A program made the translations under genes and the position numbers. Positions 1 through 11,888 of a stretch of 64,000 nucleotides of DNA are shown one piece after another. How positions within the stretch are numbered: position 1 is the first letter of the stretch; every line of letters starts with the position of its first letter. The notes under the pieces were generated by a model that worked only from the letters and a program-made list of their open reading frames with translations, searched no databases and was not told the DNA's origin. Source of the DNA: Theileria orientalis strain Shintoku (Eukaryota; Apicomplexa; Aconoidasida; Piroplasmida; Theileriidae); the NCBI RefSeq assembly GCF_000740895.1, contig NC_025260.1:2212001-2276000 (forward strand), written 5' to 3'.

Positions 1-1518
1 TTCTTCGCAGCACCAAAAGACGCACAATCAATGCTATCGCAATACGCCTACAACTGCCTATACCACGTGGGATTCATACGCGTGGGCGGGAGGGACAGTG
101 CAAGTGAAGGAAGCGAGGGACCAGTCTGTGTTGGTAAGACTGACGTGGCCAGTGGCACATTTGTCAATGACACCAATGCAGGAAATCAGACCTTTAATTA
201 CACAGTGGCCAACACAGGATACAACTCCAATGGAGCCAATTACGGATCGTCGACGACGGCCGGAAACCCAAATGATGCAACAAACACGAGCACGACATTC
301 GCAGCCAACACGGGAAACGCGTATCAAAGATCTAACGGTGCAGCATCGAGGGGGCACACGAGTCAGGTCAACTACGGGTCAAGCGTAAACGTTTCTGCTG
401 GAGGTGGAAACGTAAATGGTTCCGTCACAGCCTCTACAACCCCGAATCCAAATGTAACAATAGGCGCATTAAGACTGCCGCTCGATGGCATTAACATTGG
501 CCATGTAGGTGGATCAGGCTTTTCAGGTCAAGGTTACGGATCCACCTCGGGAATAATCTCAGATTCAAAGGCACCTTTTGCCATTCCCGGCCTTCTCACC
601 CCTGGTAAATATGGGAGCGAGGAGTTTGGCCGCCACGACTACCTGGACAAGTACGCAGTGTGGCTGGACGGGTGTCGAAAGAAGAACATGCTCATTTTCG
701 GCAACGTCATCCTGTTCTTCAGAGAGAACTCGCTGCTGCAGCCAGCCGGCTTCATAACCTTCAGCTCCATCTACTCGATACTGGCGCCGAACAGCCTGGC
801 GCAGGTGCACCCGAGCATTCAGCTGCTGGAAAACAACAGCGAGAACGACAGCTTTAGCTGCGGCACGAGCAAATCCTCAGAGTCGTCCTCGAATTCTGCA
901 ACCAAAGGGCACTCGAGTCCAAAGAAGAACAGGACTTCGGGTGTCTCGATGAATAGGAACGCCGAACCCTTGAATAGCAGCAACTCGAGTCCAGTCTTTG
1001 AAGGAGTTAACGTGCCGGCCACAGCAGACTTGAGCCTTTGGAAGCACGGGAAAGGCCCCGCGAGTGGCAAGAACCGGGGCTTCTACTGCGCAAAAACAGA
1101 AACGTCCGAAAACACCGGTAGTCCATTCAGACTAAGGGTGGACAACAGGGTGCTGTACCTCAGGAACATCAGCAAGAGCAACATGGAAAAAATGCGCATC
1201 TTGAGGCCGTACCTCGGGGCTGAGAACCTGATGAGCAGGCTGCTGAGGGGAGCCAAGGCCACCTCCGTCACCAGGTACAGCTCCCTCAGCAGCAGGCTGA
1301 GCAGCATGTTCGAGCACATGTCGGTTTGGGGCTGGCAGATAAGGCTGGAGCTTTTCGACTCGTGCGTGCTGGACGACAGGGCCCTCTTCAACCTGGACAT
1401 CGAGTTCACGAGCCCCGAGCACCGCAGGTACTGGGAGCAGCAGATCAGAGACAAGGGGAACGCAAAGGCGCAGTTTATTTCGTGGCCGTACCACTCGTTC
1501 TTCTTCGACTCAATATGA
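1..1518 (+). CDS. C-terminal part of an unidentified protein with a PH-like region (cut by left edge)
   Basis: The frame is open from base 1 and ends in TGA at 1518, so this is the 3' part of a longer gene. The first 180 or so visible residues are a low-complexity stretch rich in Gly, Asn, Ser and Thr. A folded region follows, containing WLDGCRKKNMLIF and ILFFREN, which reads like the first strands of a PH-type domain (lipid- or protein-binding). A Ser-rich linker follows, then a second conserved-looking block. The end, with HRRYWEQQI, resembles the last helix of a PH domain. The PH assignment is inference from pattern only. No catalytic motif is visible. The gene converges on the CDPK gene on the other strand with about 230 bp between them. 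The true start and the N-terminal domains lie outside the window. Confidence 0.6.
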   Translation, partial: FFAAPKDAQSMLSQYAYNCLYHVGFIRVGGRDSASEGSEGPVCVGKTDVASGTFVNDTNAGNQTFNYTVANTGYNSNGANYGSSTTAGNPNDATNTSTTFAANTGNAYQRSNGAASRGHTSQVNYGSSVNVSAGGGNVNGSVTASTTPNPNVTIGALRLPLDGINIGHVGGSGFSGQGYGSTSGIISDSKAPFAIPGLLTPGKYGSEEFGRHDYLDKYAVWLDGCRKKNMLIFGNVILFFRENSLLQPAGFITFSSIYSILAPNSLAQVHPSIQLLENNSENDSFSCGTSKSSESSSNSATKGHSSPKKNRTSGVSMNRNAEPLNSSNSSPVFEGVNVPATADLSLWKHGKGPASGKNRGFYCAKTETSENTGSPFRLRVDNRVLYLRNISKSNMEKMRILRPYLGAENLMSRLLRGAKATSVTRYSSLSSRLSSMFEHMSVWGWQIRLELFDSCVLDDRALFNLDIEFTSPEHRRYWEQQIRDKGNAKAQFISWPYHSFFFDSI

Positions 1519-1748
1519 TTTAAATTTACACACATTTAGTTATGCAGGTTTTATACACACACCTACGTACTCTAATACACGCCTTCTTACATAAAAGCTT
1601 AACAGACTTTAAACATACCGCTTAAGATACGTTTAACATAGCGGTTAACAGACGTTAAACATAGCATCCAATGGATGTGAATGCAGAATTTATGGCGTTA
1701 AATGTATCACTGAAGAGGCGTTAAAAATTAAAACAGTTAAAGGCGGTT

Positions 1749-3836
<2,088 letters not shown>

Positions 3837-4129
3837 TTTTAAAAAATTTTAAAATCAAAAATTGTGTATCAATCGAGTATACTATAATAACTATGTACTG
3901 GAAGGCTTTATTGTCAAGTTAGGCAAATATTAAATCCTCAAATATTAAAAATACCAATGTAACTACCATTTATATGTATATAAATAAAAAATACTAGTGA
4001 ATCATCTCAAATTTATATCCTATTGAAAACTTTATCCCTACAATAATTAACTAGTTACACATTTAAACAAAATAATCATAAATAATTGTAAAATAAACAA
4101 ATTCGTAAATATTTCCCAATCTGTTCAAA
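3837..4129. other. divergent intergenic region between CDPK and TSP1-domain gene
   Basis: This is 293 bp of AT-rich sequence between two genes transcribed away from each other. It must hold both 5' UTRs and probably a shared promoter. No open frame or recognisable element is visible. Confidence 0.6.
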
Positions 4130-5480
4130 ATGGACGGTGATGTGTTGACGAATGAAGCTGAAAAACTGAAATTGCTGTCCACGTCCAGAGGGCTCAGGAT
4201 TCCAAACATTGATGAAATAGGCGAGAATTTTAGCGTTAGGGACTACAATCTTGCATTGATCGATGTTGGAAATAAATTTGAAGCGGTTTATCCCATCATT
4301 CAGGACTTCCGCTCCAAAAAGTTCATGTACGAATTTTACACAAACTGGAATCCATTCTTATTTCAAAATGACCAGAGATGCAAGCCGTTCTTTGTTGAGG
4401 AGATAGAAGGATATGGGTTCGATTCGGATACGGGGAGCTGTAAATGCCCGGGTGTTTATTTACCCTGCACCTTAAATCAGTCTATAAACGACAAAGCCTC
4501 CTGGTCAAATTTTTTAGAGAATGCCTCTGGAAAAAAACAAACAAAAATCAGTCCCGAAAATCTGAAAATAGCCATTAGCAACCTTGAAGGAATAGACATA
4601 AATGGAAAGTTGCTGGAAAGGGAGGGAAATCTGACCAGCGATGACTCAAAGGATCTTGTTTGCAAATCCTCAGACGTAATCCTGTGTTCCGTTCAAGACA
4701 TTGAATCCCAGACTACTGAGTGGTATGATTAAAAACAAAATAAAATACACATAATCATACATTTAGGTCTGACTGGACTGGGTGTAGCACCAAATGTGGA
4801 CCCGGGATTCAGCAGAGGATGAAGATCCACTACGATGGTACAAAATACTCCTTAATCAAGGAATCCAAGCCTTGTGAGCTGGAGAAGTGCGCCTATTCTA
4901 GTGGAGATACACCGCCCAGATGTGCATTGAGAACCATTGAAGAGAACGATAAGTTTTCGGTGGTCAACAAATGTGAGTGCCCTCGAGTAGAAGATAAAAT
5001 ATGTACATCAGAAGAAGCCAGAAAATCCATACACCACTGGTTGCCTGGATTTAGACGTTTCTGTGAGTCCGAACTAAACGCCAATGAAGAGACTAACATC
5101 ATACAAGAGGTAATGTGCCAGTAAACACACCGCACATTAGGATCTCGTTGACCACAAAAGGGATATAATGGGAAGCAACATCAAAATAGAGTTCTCAGAC
5201 GGATTCTATGTCGACTGCTCAGAAAATTGGGGAATAAACGAAGTTGACTACCTACACATATACTGCAAGTCAGGATCACCCATACTATGCAAAAATATGG
5301 AAGAGTATCAACCAATAAAATGTAATTTGAGTAGAAAATAATAAATTTGTAGTCTCAGCATTGGAAAAGGAGAAAATCTTAGGAATACCTACATATTTAA
5401 TAGTAATTGTGTGGGCAGTTCTCGTGTATGGAACATACAGAGTAATTAAAAAGTGTTTTGAGGGTAGAAAACAAAAATAA
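4130..5480 (+). CDS. TSP1-domain single-pass membrane protein
   Basis: Four exons (4130-4722, 4767-5109, 5141-5321, 5353-5480) give 414 residues. The first splice creates the motif WSDWTGCSTKCGPG, a classic thrombospondin type 1 repeat core; without splicing it is invisible. Further Cys residues (CELEKCAYSS, KCECP, VDCSEN) suggest a disulphide-rich ectodomain. The last exon encodes a hydrophobic helix (PTYLIVIVWAVLVYGTY) and a short basic tail ending FEGRKQK, so a type I topology is expected. No signal peptide is visible at MDGDVLTNEAEK; either a 5' exon was missed or entry is unconventional. TSP1 proteins of apicomplexans act in adhesion, invasion or sexual stages, but this one cannot be assigned to TRAP, CTRP or another named group from the sequence alone. 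Confidence 0.85.
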
Positions 5481-5511
5481 TATTGTCAATCTGTATGATA
5501 TATAATAGTAG

Positions 5512-5928
5512 ATGCAAAGGGCAGTAGTTGCTCCAATCAAATCATCTCAAGTGGACGATATCGACATAGAGTTCCAAGATTCCATATACAATGCTACATA
5601 TTACCTGCATAACCAGGAAATACACTCAATTTGGATAAGAGGAAGAATAACAGAGTAACTTTAAGAGAATTATATGGATTTTAGCGTAAATACAGTACAC
5701 CAATTCTTTGATATCGATGACGGCTTCGGAAGAGTGTTAAGAATACAGTACTGTAAGGAATATGTGGACATACAATCAAATGACCCTGAAATTATAAAGG
5801 TTTGTCGACACGGAAGAGAATTTAAATTAACTTAGGTCGATAGTATAGTGTCAATCATATGTAGTATTACACATTTGATACTGGGAACGGAAGCGTTTTT
5901 AAATTTTAAGGCACGGTTCCTTCAATAA
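5512..5928 (+). CDS. small protein with OB-fold-like pattern (STN1/RPA32/RMI2-like candidate)
   Basis: Three exons (5512-5654, 5685-5799, 5836-5928) give 116 residues with both junctions in frame. The central part, with IHSIWIRGRITDV followed by FFDIDDGFGRVLRI, has the rhythm of an OB-fold: strand, G-R/I-V turn, then the hallmark I-D-D-G-x-G loop seen in RPA32, STN1 and RMI2. These families bind single-stranded DNA or scaffold DNA-repair and telomere complexes. The assignment is by pattern and not certain; the protein is about the size of RMI2. It starts only 31 bp after the stop of the TSP1-domain gene and precedes the SWD2 gene on the same strand, which is typical packing here. No signal peptide or membrane segment is present. 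Confidence 0.6.
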
Positions 5929-6060
5929 ATAGAGTGTTTAGCTTTACAGAATTGCAAAAGTTGCGAAGACGGAAATAGATTACTGGCCGATAAAAGTAAG
6001 CGCAGGAGGATTAAAGTGTTATTAGGTGAAAGAGTGGCTAGTGCAATCGTGGAATCGGAG

Positions 6061-7566
6061 ATGTCGTTTGAACCGCTAAATCAATCAACGTCATACGACG
6101 ACACAGTGATGAAAAGGTATAAGCGAATAGATGTTATGTTGACGAAATTGCAGCTTCAACGTGTCGGTGGCATTCAAGGACAGGTTCTCAGCAACGAACG
6201 GAATGGATTGGGATAAGACGGGAGAGTACATGATTAACTCGTCGTACGACAAGACAGTGTACATCTACTCAGTGTCAAAATCAAGGTGAAAGAGGTGTTG
6301 GCAGAATAAAATGATGTAGTGTGACTAATTCCCTTCAAAGTAAAAAGCACGGAGTCGAACTGGTTAAATTTACGAACGACTCACCAAGACACATAATATG
6401 CTCCTCAGAAAGTGGATCGCCAAACGGTATGCACGACTATAACAAAAGTAAAATGAAAAATATAATAGTGGCAGTGAGACTGTGGGACATCGTGGAGAAT
6501 CGCTACATTAAAAGCTTTTCACTCGACACACCGTAAGCGCTGAAAAAAGCTGACAAGTAAATTTAAATGGCATAGACTGATGAGAGGTGTTGGCATACTG
6601 TCGCATCCGAACAGGAATTTGATGTTAACGAACGCAGTGGATGGTACAGTATCAGTGTACTCAATAGATAGCACAACGCCACTGGTAAGGAATGTATTGA
6701 GAACTACACGCCATTGTATATACGCACGCAAGTGTATGTACGCACATTATAGTATACACAAACATAAACAAAGCATTATGGAATTGTAGATATAAATATA
6801 TACATATACACAACAATATTGTAGATGACGTTTCAATCACAAGGGGCGTCAGTCGGAGCATTTGACTTTGACGGGCTGGTAGTTGGAAGGTACGCAGGAA
6901 CGAGCTCAAAAGTACTATCACTATACGACTTGAATAAACTCCAGGTATTAATATGGGTAAACAGAGGTGGTGATTAATGAATTGAATGTGCAGTTAATAA
7001 GATAGTTTACTGAGATTTAGATTGTAAATTTGATTAAACGACAATGATGTCATGTAGTCGCCGTTTAAAACGTTCGAACTCACACACGTGTTGAAGAAGA
7101 CGGAGGACGTGAACGTTAGTTTTGGAAAAAATTAGAGGCTTTAGAGCATCACGTTCAGCCCGAACGGAAGATACATAATACTCGGGACGAATTACTGCAG
7201 ACTCATATGCATCAACTCAGTTAACGGGTCGGCAATATTCGCCTGCTGCTACGGAGAGATACCGGCGTCGAAGTCGAAGGAGTCGGAACTGTGCTTCCCA
7301 GCAATATCGCCAGACGGAAAGTACCTGCTCTCAGGTAAGTCGAGGGGATTGGTGACAGATGTGCGCAGGTTGCCTGGATAATTCACTAAAAATATGGAAC
7401 TTCAAGGGGCAGCTGGTGAGTGTCCTTAGAGGACACGAAGGTAACTTGTATGTTAAAATAGGATAATTTAGGGCCACCGGCGTTCGTAGCATTTAATCCG
7501 AGAAAGGCAATCATATCCTCAGCGTGTGTAAACATAGCATGGTGGCATCCAACACAGACGGCGTGA
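6061..7566 (+). CDS. SWD2: SWD2/WDR82-type WD40 protein
   Basis: Nine exons (6061-6116, 6154-6285, 6320-6532, 6576-6684, 6825-6944, 7058-7114, 7145-7334, 7369-7440, 7472-7566) give 347 residues, close to the 310-330 of the family. WD40 signatures run through the protein, for example VRLWDIVENRYI, LSLYDLNKL and LKIWNF. The segment KKHGVELVKFT and the ending GHEGPPAFVAFNP then SSACVNIAWWHPT match WDR82 in order and position. Swd2/WDR82 is a subunit of Set1/COMPASS H3K4 methyltransferase and of the cleavage and polyadenylation or PNUTS-PP1 complexes. Several introns are only 30-37 nt. The start Met at 6061 was chosen as the only ATG keeping the first splice in frame. Confidence 0.9.
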
Positions 7567-8246
7567 AGCAAGGTAACAGTGTACGATTGTAATGTTATGA
7601 AACAAGTATACAAGTCTATATGTGTATGTGAATATGTGAAGAGCAAACACGATTAAGAGTAAATGTTAGCGATATTAGTTTAAAAGGTCATATTGGACAA
7701 ATAGATTGATAAAGTAGAAACGTAGGAATGTGCACATGATTTTTAAAATTTGAGAAATTTATTGTCATTTTGTAAATACAATGATAATTAATATAAACAT
7801 GTCACTTTAAAAACAATAATATTATACGTGGAAGGTTAGGAAAATTAAATCAATTCAAGACATCAAAATGTGAGGTCTGGAGTTATTCAATTAATCGACA
7901 ACAGGGTTGTTTTCATTTAATTTAAAATCGGGAATAGTATTAAAACAATAATTTAATTATTATGGTGATTAAATTTACTTACACATCGGAGACATAATTG
8001 TCATTCTCGAATGTAGCTGCTCATCAGTGTGTAACGTGGTGCATCAATTGATGCCTAGGCCAATAGACAACAAAAAATTGGGAACACAAACGTTACTATA
8101 TTAGCTTCGTTTATGCACCAAGGTGCCCAAATATTGTCTACGGTAGACAGTGATCGCCAGTGTGCAACAATAGCTTCCCCATACCTCAATATATAAGTAG
8201 ACAGTAGACGTTTATTTATGTTTATATATTGTTAGCCATATAGAAA
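7567..8246. other. intergenic region upstream of the FAINT gene
   Basis: These 680 bp are AT-rich with no supportable gene. The region contains the 3' UTR of the SWD2 gene and the promoter and 5' UTR of the FAINT gene. TATATA-like runs occur at about 8190-8230 just upstream of the ATG at 8247. Short open frames here lack codon structure. Confidence 0.6.
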
Positions 8247-11200
8247 ATGAGGCTAATTTCCTACGTTTTGTTTTTGTTTTGCTCTTTCGGGGCAAAATTT
8301 GTCAAAGCAGCTCCCACATTGGATTTAGACACATACGATCCAGAGGAATTCACTCTCACATTACAACGACAGTCCGATTATAGCATAGAGCAATTTACAC
8401 CTAAGTCTAACGATCAGATTACAAGAGTTACCTCTTCGGGATTTGAACTTTATGGAGGTGATGGTTCAGATACTGTGTCAACCGTCAATGTCTACTCTGT
8501 TAGATCAGTTCCTCAAATGGTACAAATCAATTTGAATTCTGGCACTTCAACTCATTTCCAGAAGAAAGGCAATGAATATCAAGAAGTTGACGAGAACCAA
8601 TTTTCTCAATTGAAGGGTAAATTGGACGATGGCTCTTTCACCGCAAATTTGAACTTCACACTCAATCTTGAATCTAAGTTTACACCCAGGAACTTGTTCA
8701 CTAAAAAGGAGCATTTGGTTGATGGTGTGAACACCTTGGTATTCACCCCTGAATCACAACCACAAATTACATTGGTGAAGGAGGGACCCTTTACAGTGGC
8801 CACCGCTGGCACTAATGAGCATTTTACCAGGGTTACAGTAAGTCTTAACCGTCAAAGAATGTCTCTCGCATTAGTTGAGTCTTCTAACAACGGCACATCA
8901 CACGCCTATTATTTTCATAAGACATCTTCATGGAAACAAGTTGACAAGGCTGAGTACGAAAGACTTTTGAATGCGTTACATCCAGTAGACGTTTATGAAA
9001 AGGTTACTCTTGACATCACTAGTCCAAACGATCAACATTTCCAACAAGAAAGGGACTACGATGGCGGCTTGACGGAGACTGTGTACAACCCAAAGGTTGG
9101 CTACGAAGTGAAAAAGGTTACATCTGGAAGCACTGAACTCTGGAGCTCAAACGAAAACAGATCTTCAAAGGTGGTTGTTTTCTCAACCAAAGATGGCGTT
9201 AAACTTGTAAAAGTTGAACTAAAAAATCCCGAAGGAAATGCCACAAATGTCTTTTTGTTTGAAGATCAGGGAACATTCAGTGTTGTGAATGAAATGGAAT
9301 TCAGTGATCGCGTACAGAAACTTAAGAATGAGCTGTCCAAACAAAGAGGACAACCAACAAGTTCAGGTACTCTTGATGTCGCCAGCCCCAACCTTTCCGA
9401 ATTCCACGTTGTTAAAAGATTATTTAAGGGCGTTCACTACAAAGAGTTTTCCAGAATTGATGGTCACAGCATTCCCAAGGTTGAGTCCTCTGGTACAGTC
9501 GTGTTTGAATCCACATCAAATGTTGCAGTCACCCATGTAAACGTGTTCATGAAAAATGGAGTTCCATCAATGTATCAAGTTTCAGGAGTATTTGCAAATT
9601 ACGACTCATTTAACAGTCTTTTGAAATTGGATCAGGGCACCCCTGTAGCAGTAGACAGCACTGAATTTAACGAGTTCATTAAAACTGCCACTCAACCACC
9701 AAATATGTTCACAAAACTCTCAGTCAATCTTGCAAGCCCTGAACAAGATAACGTAGCCGTTTACACTTCAAAAGTATACGGGCTCGACAACACGGTTGCA
9801 CAGGCACACGATGGCTACTACTTCAATGAGGTCACCTTCGGTGAAAGACATGTGTGGAGCGCCGATGACCACTCAGGAGTTTCTGTCACTCAAGCAGTCG
9901 CATTCAGAAACAGGGCAGTAGCAGATGAGTTCAAACTTTTGGAACTAGAGGGCTTCAAGAATGGCACCTATGTAACTTTCTATTACGAGAAGCTTTTGGG
10001 CGGCTGGAATAGTATTGACCAAGCCACGTTCCAGAACAAGTTCCGCCTGTTGAAGTTCCCAGATATGGCAGTGCCTCCGTCTGAAAGACAAGTACGTAAA
10101 CACGGACCAGACTTCGTACTCCCACCTGTAACACCAGAAGAGACAGGTGAACCGACGGTTACAGAGCCGCAAGAGGAACTACCCGGAGCTCCAACTGGTC
10201 CAGAAGAGGAAGTCGTTCCAACAGTTCCAGAGACACCAATGGCATTACCACCTGCACCAACGGAACCAGAAACTCAAGAGCCACCAACTGGTCCAGAAGA
10301 GGAAGTCGTTCCAACAGTTCCAGAGACACCAATGGCATTACCACCTGCACCAACGGAACCAGAAACTCAAGAGCCACCAACTGAAGTACCTGCATCAAAA
10401 CAACTCGAGGTTGTTCATCTCGATACCGAACATCTGGATGAATCCAAGGTATCGATGATCGCAGGAACTGACCAAGGCTACTACTTCAAATCATACTCCC
10501 CAAAGGATGATGTTTACATCGGTAGCGTTAAAGGACCCAATGGATTCACGTTCGATGGCAGAGGAGGAAGACTCGTCACTTTGGCTAAGTTCTTCTGGGT
10601 GCACTCGAGACTCATTGGAGCAACCCTTTTCACCGTTTCCGTCAACAGACAGGGACCTTTGGAATACTACTACACGTATGATAACAACGAATGGAATTAC
10701 AGCACGAGCATGACTAAACTAACCGAACGCATAGCCAACGAAACTGCATACACAGAAGATCAGAAGGCAGACCTGGTGAATTTGTACAACCAAACCCAGA
10801 AGTTGAATGAAACTCTTGAAAAACTCAAGCAAATGGAATTGAAGGCGGCAGAGAAGAGAAGGAAACAGGAAGAGAAGGAAAACAAGGTCGTCGTGCCCAA
10901 AAAACTCAGCCACAAGACGAGGCTGTACAACGAAATGGTGGATATGGACCAGGTCCCAGTACCAAAGACTCCCGAAGCAGTTGAGGAGACTGAGGAGGAG
11001 CTTGAAAAGAGAAGGCAGTCCTACGCCGGCGGAGACAAGATCCTCGTCGAGTCCGAGTTGCTATACTTCGAACTATCTAACCCCAAAACTAACAACTACG
11101 TTCACACCAAGGACTACACCTGCATGGGTCTCCCCTCGGTTGACGTAACGCCGTTCGCAGGAAGATTCGTACACGTAGTATCATTGCACGGAAAGAGGAT

Positions 11201-11480
11201 CTGGGTGAGCTCCAACAACAAAAGAGCCACAAACTTGCAGCTGTTCTACGCTGACGAGCAAATCGTAGGGGCGCTTCTCAAGGTCACGTCGGTGGTGAGA
11301 GGCACGACGATCACCGGAGAGGAGTTCGATTACCTCTTCGTCAAGGACGGGGAGCTCCAGAAGGTCACCGTCAACGACTTCATGAACCTGGCCAACACCA
11401 GATTCCAGTCGGCAGCGCTCGTAAGCATTTCCAAATTACCCCAAGGACCTCAAGCGTCCCAAATACCCCAACCAGCCTAA
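8247..11480 (+). CDS. secreted FAINT-domain (DUF529) protein
   Basis: A single exon encodes 1,077 residues. The N-terminus MRLISYVLFLFCSFGAKFVKA is a clear signal peptide. The rest is a train of about seven FAINT modules of 100-115 residues (roughly 25-125, 133-245, 250-365, 375-485, 490-605, 715-815, 930-1040). Each has the pattern of an aromatic-rich beta segment, a lone Trp or Tyr, a hydrophobic strand and a polar spacer. Between modules 5 and 6 lies a Pro/Glu-rich linker made of two identical 31-residue repeats, and a charged coiled-coil-like stretch (KAAEKRRKQEEKE) precedes the last module. There is no membrane anchor. FAINT proteins are typical of Theileria; many are exported into the host cell or carried on the parasite, but their molecular function is largely unknown. 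The 3' third is visibly more GC-rich than the 5' third. Confidence 0.9.
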   Translation: MRLISYVLFLFCSFGAKFVKAAPTLDLDTYDPEEFTLTLQRQSDYSIEQFTPKSNDQITRVTSSGFELYGGDGSDTVSTVNVYSVRSVPQMVQINLNSGTSTHFQKKGNEYQEVDENQFSQLKGKLDDGSFTANLNFTLNLESKFTPRNLFTKKEHLVDGVNTLVFTPESQPQITLVKEGPFTVATAGTNEHFTRVTVSLNRQRMSLALVESSNNGTSHAYYFHKTSSWKQVDKAEYERLLNALHPVDVYEKVTLDITSPNDQHFQQERDYDGGLTETVYNPKVGYEVKKVTSGSTELWSSNENRSSKVVVFSTKDGVKLVKVELKNPEGNATNVFLFEDQGTFSVVNEMEFSDRVQKLKNELSKQRGQPTSSGTLDVASPNLSEFHVVKRLFKGVHYKEFSRIDGHSIPKVESSGTVVFESTSNVAVTHVNVFMKNGVPSMYQVSGVFANYDSFNSLLKLDQGTPVAVDSTEFNEFIKTATQPPNMFTKLSVNLASPEQDNVAVYTSKVYGLDNTVAQAHDGYYFNEVTFGERHVWSADDHSGVSVTQAVAFRNRAVADEFKLLELEGFKNGTYVTFYYEKLLGGWNSIDQATFQNKFRLLKFPDMAVPPSERQVRKHGPDFVLPPVTPEETGEPTVTEPQEELPGAPTGPEEEVVPTVPETPMALPPAPTEPETQEPPTGPEEEVVPTVPETPMALPPAPTEPETQEPPTEVPASKQLEVVHLDTEHLDESKVSMIAGTDQGYYFKSYSPKDDVYIGSVKGPNGFTFDGRGGRLVTLAKFFWVHSRLIGATLFTVSVNRQGPLEYYYTYDNNEWNYSTSMTKLTERIANETAYTEDQKADLVNLYNQTQKLNETLEKLKQMELKAAEKRRKQEEKENKVVVPKKLSHKTRLYNEMVDMDQVPVPKTPEAVEETEEELEKRRQSYAGGDKILVESELLYFELSNPKTNNYVHTKDYTCMGLPSVDVTPFAGRFVHVVSLHGKRIWVSSNNKRATNLQLFYADEQIVGALLKVTSVVRGTTITGEEFDYLFVKDGELQKVTVNDFMNLANTRFQSAALVSISKLPQGPQASQIPQPA
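10191..10376 (+). repeat. two identical 93-bp tandem repeats in the FAINT gene
   Basis: Copies at 10191-10283 and 10284-10376 read identically and keep frame (31 residues each, TGPEEEVVPTVPETP core). The partial unit before and after diverges. Perfect identity implies a recent duplication, so copy number may vary between isolates. Confidence 0.9.
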
Positions 11481-11888
11481 ACAATCGGATTCAACATCAA
11501 CAGTGTATTATAGTGTACAGTATGACGTGTAAGTGAAGACTCAGGAATGGATCATTCTAAAATGTAAAATAACCCACACAAACAAAAAAATTCAGCTTAA
11601 TATAATAAACATCAAAGTACATTGTATTTACACGGTTAAATACATAGTGAATAAATTTGGTTGGGGTGTAAAACAATTTTGTTTTAGTCCAACACATCTC
11701 CCCATCTATACTCAAAAAATATGAATAAATAACCACATACATGATTGAAAACAGTAGAATTTGTAAAATATATAATGCTTAATGATAAAATATCCCAAAT
11801 TAGATTATAAATGTAACAATCACATGATTTTATACCTTCCACACATCCTTCTTGATTCCTACAATAATCGACATTAAACACACTAAAA
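11481..11888. other. intergenic region between FAINT and TFB2 genes
   Basis: This is 408 bp of AT-rich sequence between two plus-strand genes, holding a 3' UTR and the next promoter. Nothing else is recognisable. Confidence 0.6.

Noticed and set aside
7416..7429. A 14-nt GTGAGT...TTAG segment in SWD2 as an intron
   Set aside because: Too short for splicing, and read-through keeps the frame and matches the WDR82 ending.
8606..8812. Minus-strand frames within the FAINT gene
   Set aside because: Shadows of the repeated modules; no start context or splice signal.
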